Shown: piece after piece, positions 7,765 to 16,326 of the stretch | How the letters are laid out: each line of letters starts with the position of its first letter | Numbering within the stretch: position 1 is the stretch's first letter | Origin: Methylobacterium sp. PvR107 | GTDB lineage: Bacteria; Pseudomonadota; Alphaproteobacteria; Rhizobiales; Beijerinckiaceae | NCBI RefSeq assembly: GCF_017833295.1 | Contig: NZ_JAFIBW010000001.1 | Coordinates: 992,001 to 1,056,000, forward strand | DNA: 64,000 bases | Reading direction: 5' to 3' | The notes under the pieces: model-generated | Databases searched by the model: none | Seen by the model: the letters and a program-made list of their open reading frames with translations, nothing else | What the model was told of the DNA's origin: nothing | Made by a program: the position numbers and the translations under genes

Positions 7765-9459
7765 ATGCCCCTCGTGCCGCCCCCGCGTCCAGCAGCCAGC
7801 CAAGCGGCGGATATTCCGCCGACCAGCGTGCTCAATGCCAATCAGCCCGAATGGACGGTGGGCGACCTCGCCGGCGCGCTCAAACGGACGCTGGAGGACG
7901 CGTTCGGCCATGTGCGCCTGCGCGGCGAGATCTCGGGCTATCGCGGGCAGCACGGATCGGGCCATGCCTATTTCTCCCTGAAGGACGGTCAGGCGCGCAT
8001 CGACGCGGTCGTCTGGAAGGGGGTGTTCGGGCGCCTCCGCCAGCGTCCCCAGGAGGGGCTGGAGGTCATCGCCACCGGCCGCATCACCACCTTCGCGGGC
8101 AAGTCCTCGTACCAGATCGTGGTCGAAAGCCTGGAGCCGGCGGGCCTCGGCGCCTGGATGGCGCTGCTGGAGGAGCGCAAGAAGCAACTCGCCGCCGAGG
8201 GGCTGTTCGCCCCGGAACACAAGCGCGCGATCCCCTACCTGCCGCAGGTCGTCGGCGTCGTCACTTCGCCGACAGGCGCGGTGATCCGCGACATCCTCCA
8301 CCGGCTGGAGGACCGCTTTCCCCGCCCCGTCCTGGTCTGGCCGGTCCGGGTCCAGGGCGACGGGGCTGCCGAGGAGATCGCGGCCGCGATCCGCGGCTTC
8401 AACGCGCTGAAGCCCGGCGGCCCGGTCCCGCGCCCGGACGTGCTGATCGTCGCCCGCGGCGGCGGCTCCATCGAGGATCTCTGGGCCTTCAACGAGGAAT
8501 GCGTGGTCCGCGCCGCCTTCGAGAGCGCGATCCCACTGATCTCGGCGGTCGGGCACGAGACCGACACGACGCTGATCGATTACGTCTCCGATCGACGCGC
8601 CCCGACACCCACGGGCGCCGCCGAGATGGCCGTGCCGGTCCGCGCCGACCTGATCGCCACCGTTGCGGATCTCTCCGCCCGGAGCGTCGGGGCGGTCGGC
8701 CGCCGGATCGAGCGCGATCGGGTCGACCTGCGGGCACTCGGCCGGGCGCTGCCGAGCGCCGACGCCCTGCTCGCCGCCAAACGGCAGCGGCTCGATCTCG
8801 CCGAGGCCCGCCTCGCCCCGGCCCTGGCGGCGGGCGCAAGCCGTCACCGGGCGCGGCTTCAGTTGCTCCTCGACCGGATGGCCCGCCGCTCGCCCGATGT
8901 GGCGCTCGCCAACGCCCGCGCGCGGCTGGCGCGGATCGACCACCGGCCGCTCCAAGCACTGCGCAACGACGTGCAGCGCAAGGGCGAGGCGCTTGTCCAG
9001 CTCGCCCGCCGCCTCGTCGTCGCCCGGGACGCCAGCCTGGAACGGGCCCGGGCGCTTCAGGCGCGCCGCGCCGACCGTCTGCTCGCCCTCTCGGACCGCC
9101 TCATTCAGGCGGGGACGCGCAGTGTCGAGCGCCGGCGCGACCGGCTGGAGGGCTTGGCGGGATTGCTCGGCTCGCTCAGCTACCGCGCCGTGCTCGAACG
9201 AGGCTACGTGCTCGTGCGGGACGCCGCCGGCCTCCCGGTGCGGCATGCCGCGGATGCGGCGGCGGCACAGAGACTTCGCCTTCAATTCGCCGACGGCAGC
9301 GTCGAGGCGATTCCCGACGACGGAGCCGATTCATCCTCGGCCGGCAAGGCCGCGCGTCGGGTCGGCCCGCGGACGCCGTCAGCCTCTCGCGCCGCGGAGC
9401 GGCGGACGCCCGCGAAGCCGGCCGCGCCGGTGCGACAGGGTTCGTTGTTCGACGCCTGA
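7765..9459 (+). CDS. xseA: Exodeoxyribonuclease VII large subunit
   Basis: XseA with XseB degrades single-stranded DNA from both ends. The protein has 564 residues. An N-terminal OB fold (about 20-120) has GEISGYRGQHGSGHAYFSLKD and AVVWKG. The catalytic domain follows with TSPTGAVIRDILHRLEDRFP, the glycine-rich VARGGGSIEDLWAFNEE, and SAVGHETDTTLIDYVSDRRA then PTPTGAAEMAVP. Next comes a long Arg/Ala-rich helical region that forms the stalk, and a C-terminal SYRAVLERGYVLVRD segment. The tail of about 80 residues is longer than in E. coli and low in complexity. xseB is not in the window. Confidence 0.95.
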   Translation: MPLVPPPRPAASQAADIPPTSVLNANQPEWTVGDLAGALKRTLEDAFGHVRLRGEISGYRGQHGSGHAYFSLKDGQARIDAVVWKGVFGRLRQRPQEGLEVIATGRITTFAGKSSYQIVVESLEPAGLGAWMALLEERKKQLAAEGLFAPEHKRAIPYLPQVVGVVTSPTGAVIRDILHRLEDRFPRPVLVWPVRVQGDGAAEEIAAAIRGFNALKPGGPVPRPDVLIVARGGGSIEDLWAFNEECVVRAAFESAIPLISAVGHETDTTLIDYVSDRRAPTPTGAAEMAVPVRADLIATVADLSARSVGAVGRRIERDRVDLRALGRALPSADALLAAKRQRLDLAEARLAPALAAGASRHRARLQLLLDRMARRSPDVALANARARLARIDHRPLQALRNDVQRKGEALVQLARRLVVARDASLERARALQARRADRLLALSDRLIQAGTRSVERRRDRLEGLAGLLGSLSYRAVLERGYVLVRDAAGLPVRHAADAAAAQRLRLQFADGSVEAIPDDGADSSSAGKAARRVGPRTPSASRAAERRTPAKPAAPVRQGSLFDA

Positions 9460-9475
9460 CGCGGGCCGCGCGGGC

Positions 9476-10225
9476 TCAGGCGGGCCCGACGCGGTAATGG
9501 TAGCGGTAGAGTTCCGTTCCGAAGCCGAGCCCGCCGTAGAGCGCCCGCGCCGGCGTGTTGGTGGCGACCACCTGCAGGCAGGCCGACCGTGCACCCGCCT
9601 GCCGCGCCCACCGCAACAGCGCCGTGACCGCCCGCTTGGCGTGGCCCCGGCCGCGCAGGGCCTCGGGCGTGACCACCGACTCGATGACCAGAAGCTCGCG
9701 ATCAAGCACGCCGAAGGCGATCGCCGCGATACCCGCCTCCGCTGCGGCCGCCGCGAAGGCGCGCGGCTGGACCAGGGCCGCGACCGTGTCGCGGAACACC
9801 TGCGCGGCGCCGGCATCGGCCCTGTTCACCGCGTCGCGCAGGGCCAGCCACTCGGCTCCGGGCTCCGAAGCGACCGCGACGGACGGATCCGGAACCGCCG
9901 AGAGGCCGTCGAGGTCGCGGTAGAGCGTGCAGGTCTCATCGACCACCGCGTAGCCGGATCCCGCAAGAAGCGGTTCCATCTGCGGCGCGATCTCCGGGAT
10001 CCGGAAGATCGCTCGCTGCCCGAGACGGCCGTAGATCGCGCGCGCGGCCGCGATGGCCGGCTCCGGCGGCCCGCTACCGCGCAGGGGATTGACGGAGTTC
10101 TGCCGCTTCGACGGCCCTCCGGCGGCGCGCAGAAGATAGCCCTGAACCAGCAGCTGGCGCGGGCTCGGCCAGGCGTTGAGACAGGCTTCCTCGACGCGCC
10201 AGGCGAGCTCGCGGTCCGCGATCAT
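9476..10225 (-). CDS. GNAT-family N-acetyltransferase
   Basis: A 249-residue cytoplasmic protein. The C-terminal third carries the GNAT core: LLVIESVVTPEALRGRGHAKRAVTALLRWARQAGA, containing the acetyl-CoA-binding pattern R/Q-x-x-G-x-G/A (RGRGHA), then ACLQVVATNTPARALYGGLGFGTE and the final YRYHYR strand. The N-terminal part is degenerate and may be a second, non-catalytic GNAT fold. The substrate is unknown. The frame is open far upstream, but that region is antisense to the hydrolase-fusion gene, so the ATG at 10225 is used. It is divergent from that gene, with 123 bases between. Confidence 0.8.
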   Translation of the reverse strand: MIADRELAWRVEEACLNAWPSPRQLLVQGYLLRAAGGPSKRQNSVNPLRGSGPPEPAIAAARAIYGRLGQRAIFRIPEIAPQMEPLLAGSGYAVVDETCTLYRDLDGLSAVPDPSVAVASEPGAEWLALRDAVNRADAGAAQVFRDTVAALVQPRAFAAAAAEAGIAAIAFGVLDRELLVIESVVTPEALRGRGHAKRAVTALLRWARQAGARSACLQVVATNTPARALYGGLGFGTELYRYHYRVGPA

Positions 10226-10348
10226 GGCATCCTCCGGCGGCGGTGATCGCACGCGGCCCGGACTCGGCCAACAGGCGCTCCGGGAAGTCTTCGGCCATGC
10301 GGCGTCGCGTACGCTTGAAGCCTCTCGGGCTCGCGCGATGTCTCGGCG

Positions 10349-11773
10349 ATGTCTGAACCTGAAATCCTGTTCTGCCTGCATTTTCTGGGTGGCAGCGCGC
10401 GAAGCTGGGCGCCGCTCGCGCGCGCCCTCGACGGCGCGTTGACGTGCGTGCCCGTAGACTTGCCGGGATTCGGCCAGGAAGCCGGCAAGACGGGCTTCTC
10501 CGTCGCCGCCATGGCCGACCACGTGGCTGCGGCTGTGCGCGGCCGGGCGCCCACGCATTACGCGATCGCGGGTCACAGCATGGGCGCCAAGGTGGCCCTG
10601 GCCCTGGCGCGCCGCGCCGAGGACGGTGAGCCGGGCCTTGCCGGGCTGACCGATCTGGTTCTCGTCTCCGGCTCCCCGCCGAGCCCGGAGCCGATCCCGG
10701 AGGATCGCCGAGCACAAATGATCGCCTGGATCGATGCGGATCCCGAGACGCGCCGCCGGGAGGCGCAGGCCTTCGTGCGCGAGAACGTTGGCGCCGCACT
10801 GGATTCCGACACGGAAGCCCGGGCCGTGGCGGACGTTCTGCAGGCATCGCCCGATGCGTGGAAGGCGTGGCTCGAATCCGGGGCGCGCGAGGATTGGTGC
10901 CGCCGCATCGGGGTCCTGCGCACGCCGGCGCTGATCCTGGCAGGCTCCGAGGACGCGGATCTCGGGCCGGATGCGCAGCAGGCACTGATGACGCCGCATC
11001 TGGCGTTTCACCGCCGCGTCACCGTCGACGGCGTTGGTCATCTCCTGCCGCTGGAGCGACCCGAGATCCTGGCCGAACGGGTGCTCGATCATGTCGGCGA
11101 TTGGCCGCGCGGATCGGCGCAAACAGCCTCTGCGGTGCCACCGGCCTACCGGGCGCTGATCGCCTCGGACCGGGTCAACAGCCGTTTGCGCTCGGTCCTC
11201 GACGCCCGCGCCGAGCCGGATGATCCGGCCTATTGCCCGAACGCCGTCGATCCGGTGGAACTCGCGCTGCTGCGCGCCGTCCTCGTCCATGTCCTGCCGG
11301 TCCCGGGCATCGATGCGGCAGGCCGGCTCGACAGACGTCTGGCCGAGGGCGCCGGCGACGGATGGCGCTACGCGGCGCTGCCCCCGGACGCGGAGGCCTA
11401 TTCCGCGGCGTTGCGCACGCTCGATGCGGCCGCGCGAGCCGTACATAACCGGCCGTTCCTGGCCCTCGACATGGAGGCGCAGGCCGCGCTTCTCGTGCTC
11501 ACGCAGCGCGGGGATATGACGGTGCCGGAGAGTCTCGGCGGCCGGCTGGACGCCGACCGGATGCGGTTCTGGTTCGAGGATCTGCGCGCCGACGCCACCA
11601 AGCTCTGGCTGGCTCAGCCGGCGGCTCTGGCGCGGATCGGGTTCTCGGGGATCGGCGCGGGCGGCGACCGGCCGGGCGCGATCGCCGAGGGGCTGCCCGG
11701 GTTCCATGACGTCGGGCTCGATGCGCCGGAGCCCTGGGAGCCTCGACCCGCGCAGGTGGAGGCGGCACGATGA
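10349..11773 (+). CDS. Fusion: alpha/beta hydrolase + gluconate 2-dehydrogenase subunit 3-like domain
   Basis: A 474-residue, two-part protein. Residues 1-255 form an alpha/beta hydrolase: [11 protein letters not shown] near the start, nucleophile elbow GHSMGA (Ser77), candidate acid Asp202 or Asp204 in GSEDADL, and His231 in [12 protein letters not shown], a full catalytic triad. Residues about 265-465 resemble Gluconate_2-dh3, the small subunit of membrane FAD dehydrogenases: [69 protein letters not shown] and [10 protein letters not shown] follow its order. There is no Tat or Sec signal, unlike classical subunit 3. The stop overlaps the next gene's ATG, pairing it with a GMC flavoprotein, exactly the partner expected for the C-terminal domain. 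Domain assignments are from pattern memory. Confidence 0.75.
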   Translation: MSEPEILFCLHFLGGSARSWAPLARALDGALTCVPVDLPGFGQEAGKTGFSVAAMADHVAAAVRGRAPTHYAIAGHSMGAKVALALARRAEDGEPGLAGLTDLVLVSGSPPSPEPIPEDRRAQMIAWIDADPETRRREAQAFVRENVGAALDSDTEARAVADVLQASPDAWKAWLESGAREDWCRRIGVLRTPALILAGSEDADLGPDAQQALMTPHLAFHRRVTVDGVGHLLPLERPEILAERVLDHVGDWPRGSAQTASAVPPAYRALIASDRVNSRLRSVLDARAEPDDPAYCPNAVDPVELALLRAVLVHVLPVPGIDAAGRLDRRLAEGAGDGWRYAALPPDAEAYSAALRTLDAAARAVHNRPFLALDMEAQAALLVLTQRGDMTVPESLGGRLDADRMRFWFEDLRADATKLWLAQPAALARIGFSGIGAGGDRPGAIAEGLPGFHDVGLDAPEPWEPRPAQVEAAR

Positions 11774-13329
11774 ACCTCGCCGGGATGCGCACCTACCGCG
11801 CGGACGATGTCGTCGACGCGGTCATCGTCGGGACCGGGGCCGGGGGCGCCCCGCTCCTCGCCAGGCTCGCGGCGGCCGGCCTGAAGGTCGTCGCCCTGGA
11901 GGCCGGACCGAATTTCACGCCGGAGCGCTTCGCCTTCGACGAGACGCTCGCCGACGAGATCTACTGGACTGAGGAGCGCCTGAGCAGCGGCTCGACGCCG
12001 GAGGCCTTCGGCGGCAACAACAGCGGCACCGGGGTCGGTGGTTCGACGCTGCATTGGGGCGCCTTCGTGCCCCGGGCCGATGCCCGTGACCTGCGGCTCC
12101 ACACGGAGACCGGCGAGGGCGTCGACTGGCCGGTCACCTACGACGAGCTGCTTCCGTACTACGAGCGGGTCGAGCGCTTCCTGGGCGTCTCGGGAGCGCA
12201 GGCCTATCCGTGGGATCCCGAGCGCCGGTATCCCCTCCCCCCGGTGCCGCGCAACGGCCCGGCGCGGATCATGGCCGAGGCCTGCGACACGCTCGGCATC
12301 CGGTGGGCCGATGCCCCCGCCGCGGTCGTCTCCCGCGACTTCGACTCCGAGGGCGGGCCGCGCCGCAACGCCTGCATCAATTGCGGCTACTGCCACCAGG
12401 GCTGCCGCAACGGCGCCAAGGCGAGCATGGACGTGAGCTACCTGCCGCTGGCCGTGACCCATGGCGCTGAGATCCGGCCCGAGGCATTCGTGCACGGCCT
12501 CGAGCGCGGTGCCGACGGCCGGGTCACCGCGGTGGTCTACCGGCAAGGCGGCCAGGACCTGCGCCAGCGCTGCGCCGCGGTGTTCCTCTGCGCCGGCGCG
12601 GTGGAGACGCCGCGCCTGCTCCTGCATCTCGGGATGGCCAATTCGAGCGACCAAGTCGGGCGCAACTACATGGGCCATGTCGCCACGCAGGTCTGGGGCA
12701 CGTTCCCGCACGAGGTGCGGATGAACCGGGGCTACCCGTCCGCCCTGATCACCGAGGATTTCATCCGGGCCGGTGCCGATTTCGCCGGCGGCTACCTCGT
12801 CCAGAGCCTCGGGGTGGTGCCGGTGACCTTCGGCAATGCAGTCGCGCGCGGGCGCGGCCTTTGGGGCAAGCCCCTGCTCGACTACCTCGATCGCTACAAC
12901 AACCTCGCGGGCATCGGCATCAACGGCGAGACCCTGCCCTGCGACGCGAACATCCTGAGCTTGTCGGACGAGACCGACGCGCGCGGGATGCGCAAGGCCC
13001 ATATCAGCTTCGGCTACAGCACCAACGAGAACCGCCTGAACGCGCACGCGACGAAGGTCATGCGGAGCCTGTGGGAGGCGGCGGGCGCCGAGGACATCTG
13101 GGTGCTGGAGCGGGTCGCCCACACGATCGGCACCTGCCGGATGGGGCGCGACCGATCGAGCGCGGTTGTCGATCCCACCGGCCGCAGCTTCGACATCGAC
13201 AACCTGTGGATCTGCGACGGCTCGACCTTCCCGAGTTCGCTGGCCGCCAACCCGGCGCTCACCATCATGGCGCTGAGCCTGCGCACCGCCGAGGCGTTCC
13301 TGGCGGCCGGAGTGTCGGGGCGGCGCTGA
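11770..13329 (+). CDS. GMC-family FAD-dependent oxidoreductase
   Basis: A 519-residue flavoprotein that oxidises an alcohol or sugar-type substrate. The dinucleotide-binding motif is [11 protein letters not shown] (Gly21, Gly23, Gly26). FAD contacts include EAGPNF and [15 protein letters not shown]. The C-terminal GMC segment has [10 protein letters not shown], with the probable catalytic His, and [23 protein letters not shown] in two adjoining stretches. A cysteine cluster [11 protein letters not shown] (Cys202, 205, 208, 212) resembles the iron-sulfur-associated motif of gluconate- and FAD-glucose-dehydrogenase-type large subunits; cluster binding is inferred. No signal peptide is seen. It overlaps the upstream fusion gene by four bases (atga). 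No cytochrome subunit follows, so the electron acceptor is unknown. Confidence 0.88.
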   Translation: MNLAGMRTYRADDVVDAVIVGTGAGGAPLLARLAAAGLKVVALEAGPNFTPERFAFDETLADEIYWTEERLSSGSTPEAFGGNNSGTGVGGSTLHWGAFVPRADARDLRLHTETGEGVDWPVTYDELLPYYERVERFLGVSGAQAYPWDPERRYPLPPVPRNGPARIMAEACDTLGIRWADAPAAVVSRDFDSEGGPRRNACINCGYCHQGCRNGAKASMDVSYLPLAVTHGAEIRPEAFVHGLERGADGRVTAVVYRQGGQDLRQRCAAVFLCAGAVETPRLLLHLGMANSSDQVGRNYMGHVATQVWGTFPHEVRMNRGYPSALITEDFIRAGADFAGGYLVQSLGVVPVTFGNAVARGRGLWGKPLLDYLDRYNNLAGIGINGETLPCDANILSLSDETDARGMRKAHISFGYSTNENRLNAHATKVMRSLWEAAGAEDIWVLERVAHTIGTCRMGRDRSSAVVDPTGRSFDIDNLWICDGSTFPSSLAANPALTIMALSLRTAEAFLAAGVSGRR

Positions 13330-13347
13330 CGCGCCGACCGATCACGC

Positions 13348-14064
13348 TTATCGAACCGCGTCGCGGAGTTCCGCCAAACCGCGCCGCTGCCGGCCCTCCG
13401 CGTCGAAATTTGCGGGATCAAGCCAGGCCGCGAAGCCGGCGCGGACCCGTGGCCACTCGGCATCGGTGATCGAGAACCAGGCCGTGTCGCGGGAGCGGCC
13501 CTTTACCACGAGGGCATTGCGGAAGATGCCCTCGAAGGTGAAACCGAGGCGCAGGGCGGCCGCCCGGGACGGGGCGTTGAGGCTGTCGCATTTCCACTCG
13601 TAGCGGCGGTAGCCCAGTTCGTCGAAGGCCCGGGCCATCATCAGCGCCATCGCCTCCGTGGCGGCGGGCGCGCGCTGAAGCTTCGGTCCGAAATGCAGAT
13701 GGCCGACCTCGATCACCCCGTTGCCCGGGTCGATCCGCAGGTATGAGGCGATCCCCAAAGCCTCTCCGCTCGCGCGGTCGAGCACCACGTGGAAGAGCGG
13801 ATCCTGACTGGCCTCCATCGTCGCGAGCCGTCCGCGGTAGACGGCTTCGCTCGCGGGCATCTCGTCGCCGAGATAGGTCCAGCCGCGCATATCGGGCGCT
13901 GCACTGTAGGCCGCGAACAGGGCGGCCGTGTGAGCCTCCGCGACCAAGGGCACGACCCGGCAGGTGCGGCCCTCCAGAGGCGACCGCGGCGGCCGCGGGC
14001 GCGCCGTCCAATCTGATAGGTCCGGACCGATCGGCTGGCCGAAGGCGTTGAGGCGCGCGCTCAT
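13348..14064 (-). CDS. GNAT acetyltransferase, RimJ/RimL-like
   Basis: A 238-residue protein of the large GNAT subgroup that acetylates amino groups of proteins or small molecules. It shows CRVVPLVAEAHTAALFAAY near the start, FHVVLDRASGEALGIASYLRID, VIEVGHLHFGPKLQRAPAATEA (acetyl-CoA site), YEWKCDSLNAPSRAAALRLGFTFEG split over two strands, and a final DTAWFSITDAEWP. This is the pattern of short-chain RimJ/RimL relatives. Its ATG overlaps the stop of the paiB-like gene by four bases, so the two are probably translated together. The substrate is unknown. Confidence 0.85.
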   Translation of the reverse strand: MSARLNAFGQPIGPDLSDWTARPRPPRSPLEGRTCRVVPLVAEAHTAALFAAYSAAPDMRGWTYLGDEMPASEAVYRGRLATMEASQDPLFHVVLDRASGEALGIASYLRIDPGNGVIEVGHLHFGPKLQRAPAATEAMALMMARAFDELGYRRYEWKCDSLNAPSRAAALRLGFTFEGIFRNALVVKGRSRDTAWFSITDAEWPRVRAGFAAWLDPANFDAEGRQRRGLAELRDAVR

Positions 14065-14687
14065 GTCGGGCTTCGCTCGGCGATGAGGTCGGCGAGAACC
14101 TGTTCGCCCTCCGCCTGGAAGCCGGCGATGACGCCGTCGCGGTCCGCCCCGGGCCTGTTCTGGCTCATCTTCCACTTCCCTTCGATGCGGGTGATCGGGA
14201 TTTCGACGCCGACGAGCGCCCGGACCTGCGCGGCGACGAACGGCTCGGGCGCATCCGACACGGCCCAGGGCGCCGCCCGCGGAGCCTCGCGCAGGGCGGT
14301 GAGGTCGGCGATCTGTCGGTGCAGCCAGTCCGCCGCCTCGATCACACGGGGTCGGCCCCAGGCATGGACGGTCGCGTAGTTCCAGGTCGGCACCACCCGC
14401 CCGTGCTCGCGCTTGCTCGCGTACCAGCTGGGGGTGACGTAGCCCTGAGGTCCCTGGAATACCACTAGGCACTCCTCCACCGCGGCAAGCTCGCGCCCTT
14501 GCGGGTTGGCGCGGGCGAGGTGGGCCCTCAGCGTGCCGTGCTCCCCGACCACATCGAGGAGGAATGGTATCGGGTTGGCGATGAGGCCGCCCGGCCCGGC
14601 GGTGACCAGAAGGCCCAGCGGATGGGCGCGGATCAGCGCGTGCTGAGCAGCCTGACTGTCCTCCCGGAAATGCGGCGGCTGGTACAT
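14061..14687 (-). CDS. PaiB-family FMN-binding protein
   Basis: A 208-residue split-barrel flavin-binding protein of the PaiB family, known from Bacillus as a negative transcriptional regulator. It opens with MYQPPHFRE, followed by ANPIPFLLD, LRAHLARANPQ, VVFQGPQGYVTPSWYASK, VPTWNYATVHAWG and GKWKMSQNRP near the C-terminus, all hallmarks of the family. An upstream GTG/ATG at 14708 would add seven residues; ATG 14687 fits the family start. It is first in a two-gene unit with the GNAT gene, recalling the paiA-paiB pairing of an acetyltransferase with PaiB. It is divergent from a MocR regulator. Confidence 0.9.
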   Translation of the reverse strand: MYQPPHFREDSQAAQHALIRAHPLGLLVTAGPGGLIANPIPFLLDVVGEHGTLRAHLARANPQGRELAAVEECLVVFQGPQGYVTPSWYASKREHGRVVPTWNYATVHAWGRPRVIEAADWLHRQIADLTALREAPRAAPWAVSDAPEPFVAAQVRALVGVEIPITRIEGKWKMSQNRPGADRDGVIAGFQAEGEQVLADLIAERSPT

Positions 14688-14737
14688 CGCGCCTGTCCTG
14701 TCTGGCACTTGGATACGGCTCTGCTTGACCCGTCGGC

Positions 14738-14780
14738 GGACCAGGCGAAAGGTCCAATTCTTCGAACCCGACTGGACCAG
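14738..14780. promoter_or_regulatory. Repeated ggaccag motif, candidate MocR operator
   Basis: The 101-base divergent region between paiB and the MocR gene contains ggaccag at 14738-14744 and again at 14774-14780, the second inside ctggaccag, which is symmetric about its central a. An inverted ggtcc lies between them at 14751-14755. MocR regulators typically bind direct or mixed repeats in a shared divergent promoter. Assignment is by position. Confidence 0.4.
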
Positions 14781-14788
14781 TTTGCACG

Positions 14789-16270
14789 ATGCCCAGGGGG
14801 CCGCTTCCGCTGACCGTCAGTCTCGATCCGGCGGCGCCGCTGCCGCTGCACGTGCAGCTCCGTGAGGGCCTGCGCACGGCCATCCTCAACCGCCGCCTGC
14901 CACGCGGTGCACGGCTGCCGGCCTCGCGCGTTCTCGCGGCGGATCTCGGCTGCGCCCGCGGGACCGTGGTGCTGGCGCTGGAACAGCTCACCGCGGAAGG
15001 CTACCTGACGGCGCGGCCCGGCTCGGCCACGCGCGTCGCCGCGATCTTGCCGGACGACGCGGTCCCGCATTCCGGGCCGGTCACCCGCATGGCTACTGGG
15101 CCGGCACCGACGCTGTCGCGGCGCGGGGCCGAGCGCGTCCGTTCACCGCCGCAGCGCTACATGGCGGGACCCGGGGTCCCCGACGCCTTCGCGCTCGGCC
15201 GTCCGGCCGTGGACGCATTCCCCTACGAGGTCTGGGCGCGCCTGCTCCAGGCAGAGTGGCGCCACGGTCCGGCCGAGCGGATCGACCCGCGCGGCTCACC
15301 GGCGCTCCGCAGCGCGATCGCCGCCTTCCTCGCGCAGGCCCGCGGCGTCGTCTGCGAGGCCGACGACGTCATCGTCACGGCAGGCATCCGCCAGAGCCTG
15401 CGCCTTCTGGCCGAGTTGCTCCTCGACCCGGGCGGAACCGCCTGGGTCGAGGAGCCGGGCTTTCCCGGGATCGCCCGGGCGCTGGCGGGCGCGGGCCTGC
15501 GTGTCGCGCCGATACCGATCGGGCCGGGCGGCCTCTCGGCAAGCCGCGGGGCGGCCGCGGCGCCTGCGGCCCGGCTCGCCGTGGTCACGCCGGCCCAGCA
15601 TTACCCCCTCGGCTACGCCATGAGCCTCGAGAACCGGTTGGATCTCCTGGCCTGGGCGGATGCGGTCTCGGGCTGGATCGTCGAGGACGATTACGACGGG
15701 GCGTACCGCTATGCCGGGCGCCCGCTCGCGCCGCTGCGCGCCCTCGATCGCGGCGGGCGGGTGATCTATGTCGGCAGCTTCTCCAAGCTCCTGCTGCCCG
15801 CCCTGGGCCTGAGCTACCTCGTCCTGCCGCGCGGCCTCGTGGCGCCGGTCAACCAAGCCCTCGCCGAAACCGGTCCGGCTCCGCCCGGGATCGGCCAGTG
15901 GGCGCTGGCCCGCTTCATCGAGGACGGGCATCTCGCCGGTCACCTGCGGCGGACCCGCCGCCTCTACGCCCTGCGCCAGGAAGCGCTGGTGCAGGCCGCC
16001 GGGCGCCACGCAGCGGACGTGATCGCTGTGGCTCCGATGGAGGGCGGGATGCACCTCATCGCCCGGCCGGGACCCGCCTGGACGCCGTCCCTCGCCGATA
16101 GCGCCGCCGCTGCCGCGCTCGGTCGAGCCGGAATCTCCGCGGTGGCGCTGTCGGCCTACCATGCCGGTACGCCGGAGCCGGGGCTGCTTCTCGGCTACGC
16201 CGCGGTGCCGGAGCGCGCGATCGAGCCGGCCGTGCGGCGGATGGCGGAGACGCTGCGGCTGGCGACGTGA
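14789..16270 (+). CDS. MocR/PdxR-type GntR regulator with aminotransferase domain
   Basis: A 493-residue regulator. The GntR winged helix covers about residues 15-85 (LHVQLREGLRTAILNRRL, LPASRVLAADLGCARGTVVLALEQL in sequence). A fold-type I aminotransferase domain follows, with VEEPGFPG, VTPAQHYPLGYAMSL, IVEDDYDGAYRY (Asp pairing with the cofactor nitrogen) and VGSFSKLLLPALGL, where Lys333 would form the Schiff base with pyridoxal phosphate. It is divergent from paiB-GNAT, so it probably controls them. The ligand could be PLP itself or an amino compound; the sequence does not decide. Confidence 0.9.
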   Translation: MPRGPLPLTVSLDPAAPLPLHVQLREGLRTAILNRRLPRGARLPASRVLAADLGCARGTVVLALEQLTAEGYLTARPGSATRVAAILPDDAVPHSGPVTRMATGPAPTLSRRGAERVRSPPQRYMAGPGVPDAFALGRPAVDAFPYEVWARLLQAEWRHGPAERIDPRGSPALRSAIAAFLAQARGVVCEADDVIVTAGIRQSLRLLAELLLDPGGTAWVEEPGFPGIARALAGAGLRVAPIPIGPGGLSASRGAAAAPAARLAVVTPAQHYPLGYAMSLENRLDLLAWADAVSGWIVEDDYDGAYRYAGRPLAPLRALDRGGRVIYVGSFSKLLLPALGLSYLVLPRGLVAPVNQALAETGPAPPGIGQWALARFIEDGHLAGHLRRTRRLYALRQEALVQAAGRHAADVIAVAPMEGGMHLIARPGPAWTPSLADSAAAAALGRAGISAVALSAYHAGTPEPGLLLGYAAVPERAIEPAVRRMAETLRLAT

Positions 16271-16326
16271 GGCGGTGCACGTCGCGCGGCGACGGCGCCT
16301 GTCGGGCCGCGGTCCAAACAGGGGTG

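Noticed and set aside
7477..9285. 602-residue minus-strand frame under xseA
   Set aside because: It is antisense to a complete XseA, has no domain, and its composition is biased to Arg, Asp and His.
9476..11707. Long form of the GNAT frame, 743 residues
   Set aside because: The first 490 residues are antisense to the hydrolase fusion gene and show no domain. Only the last 249 residues from ATG 10225 are GNAT.
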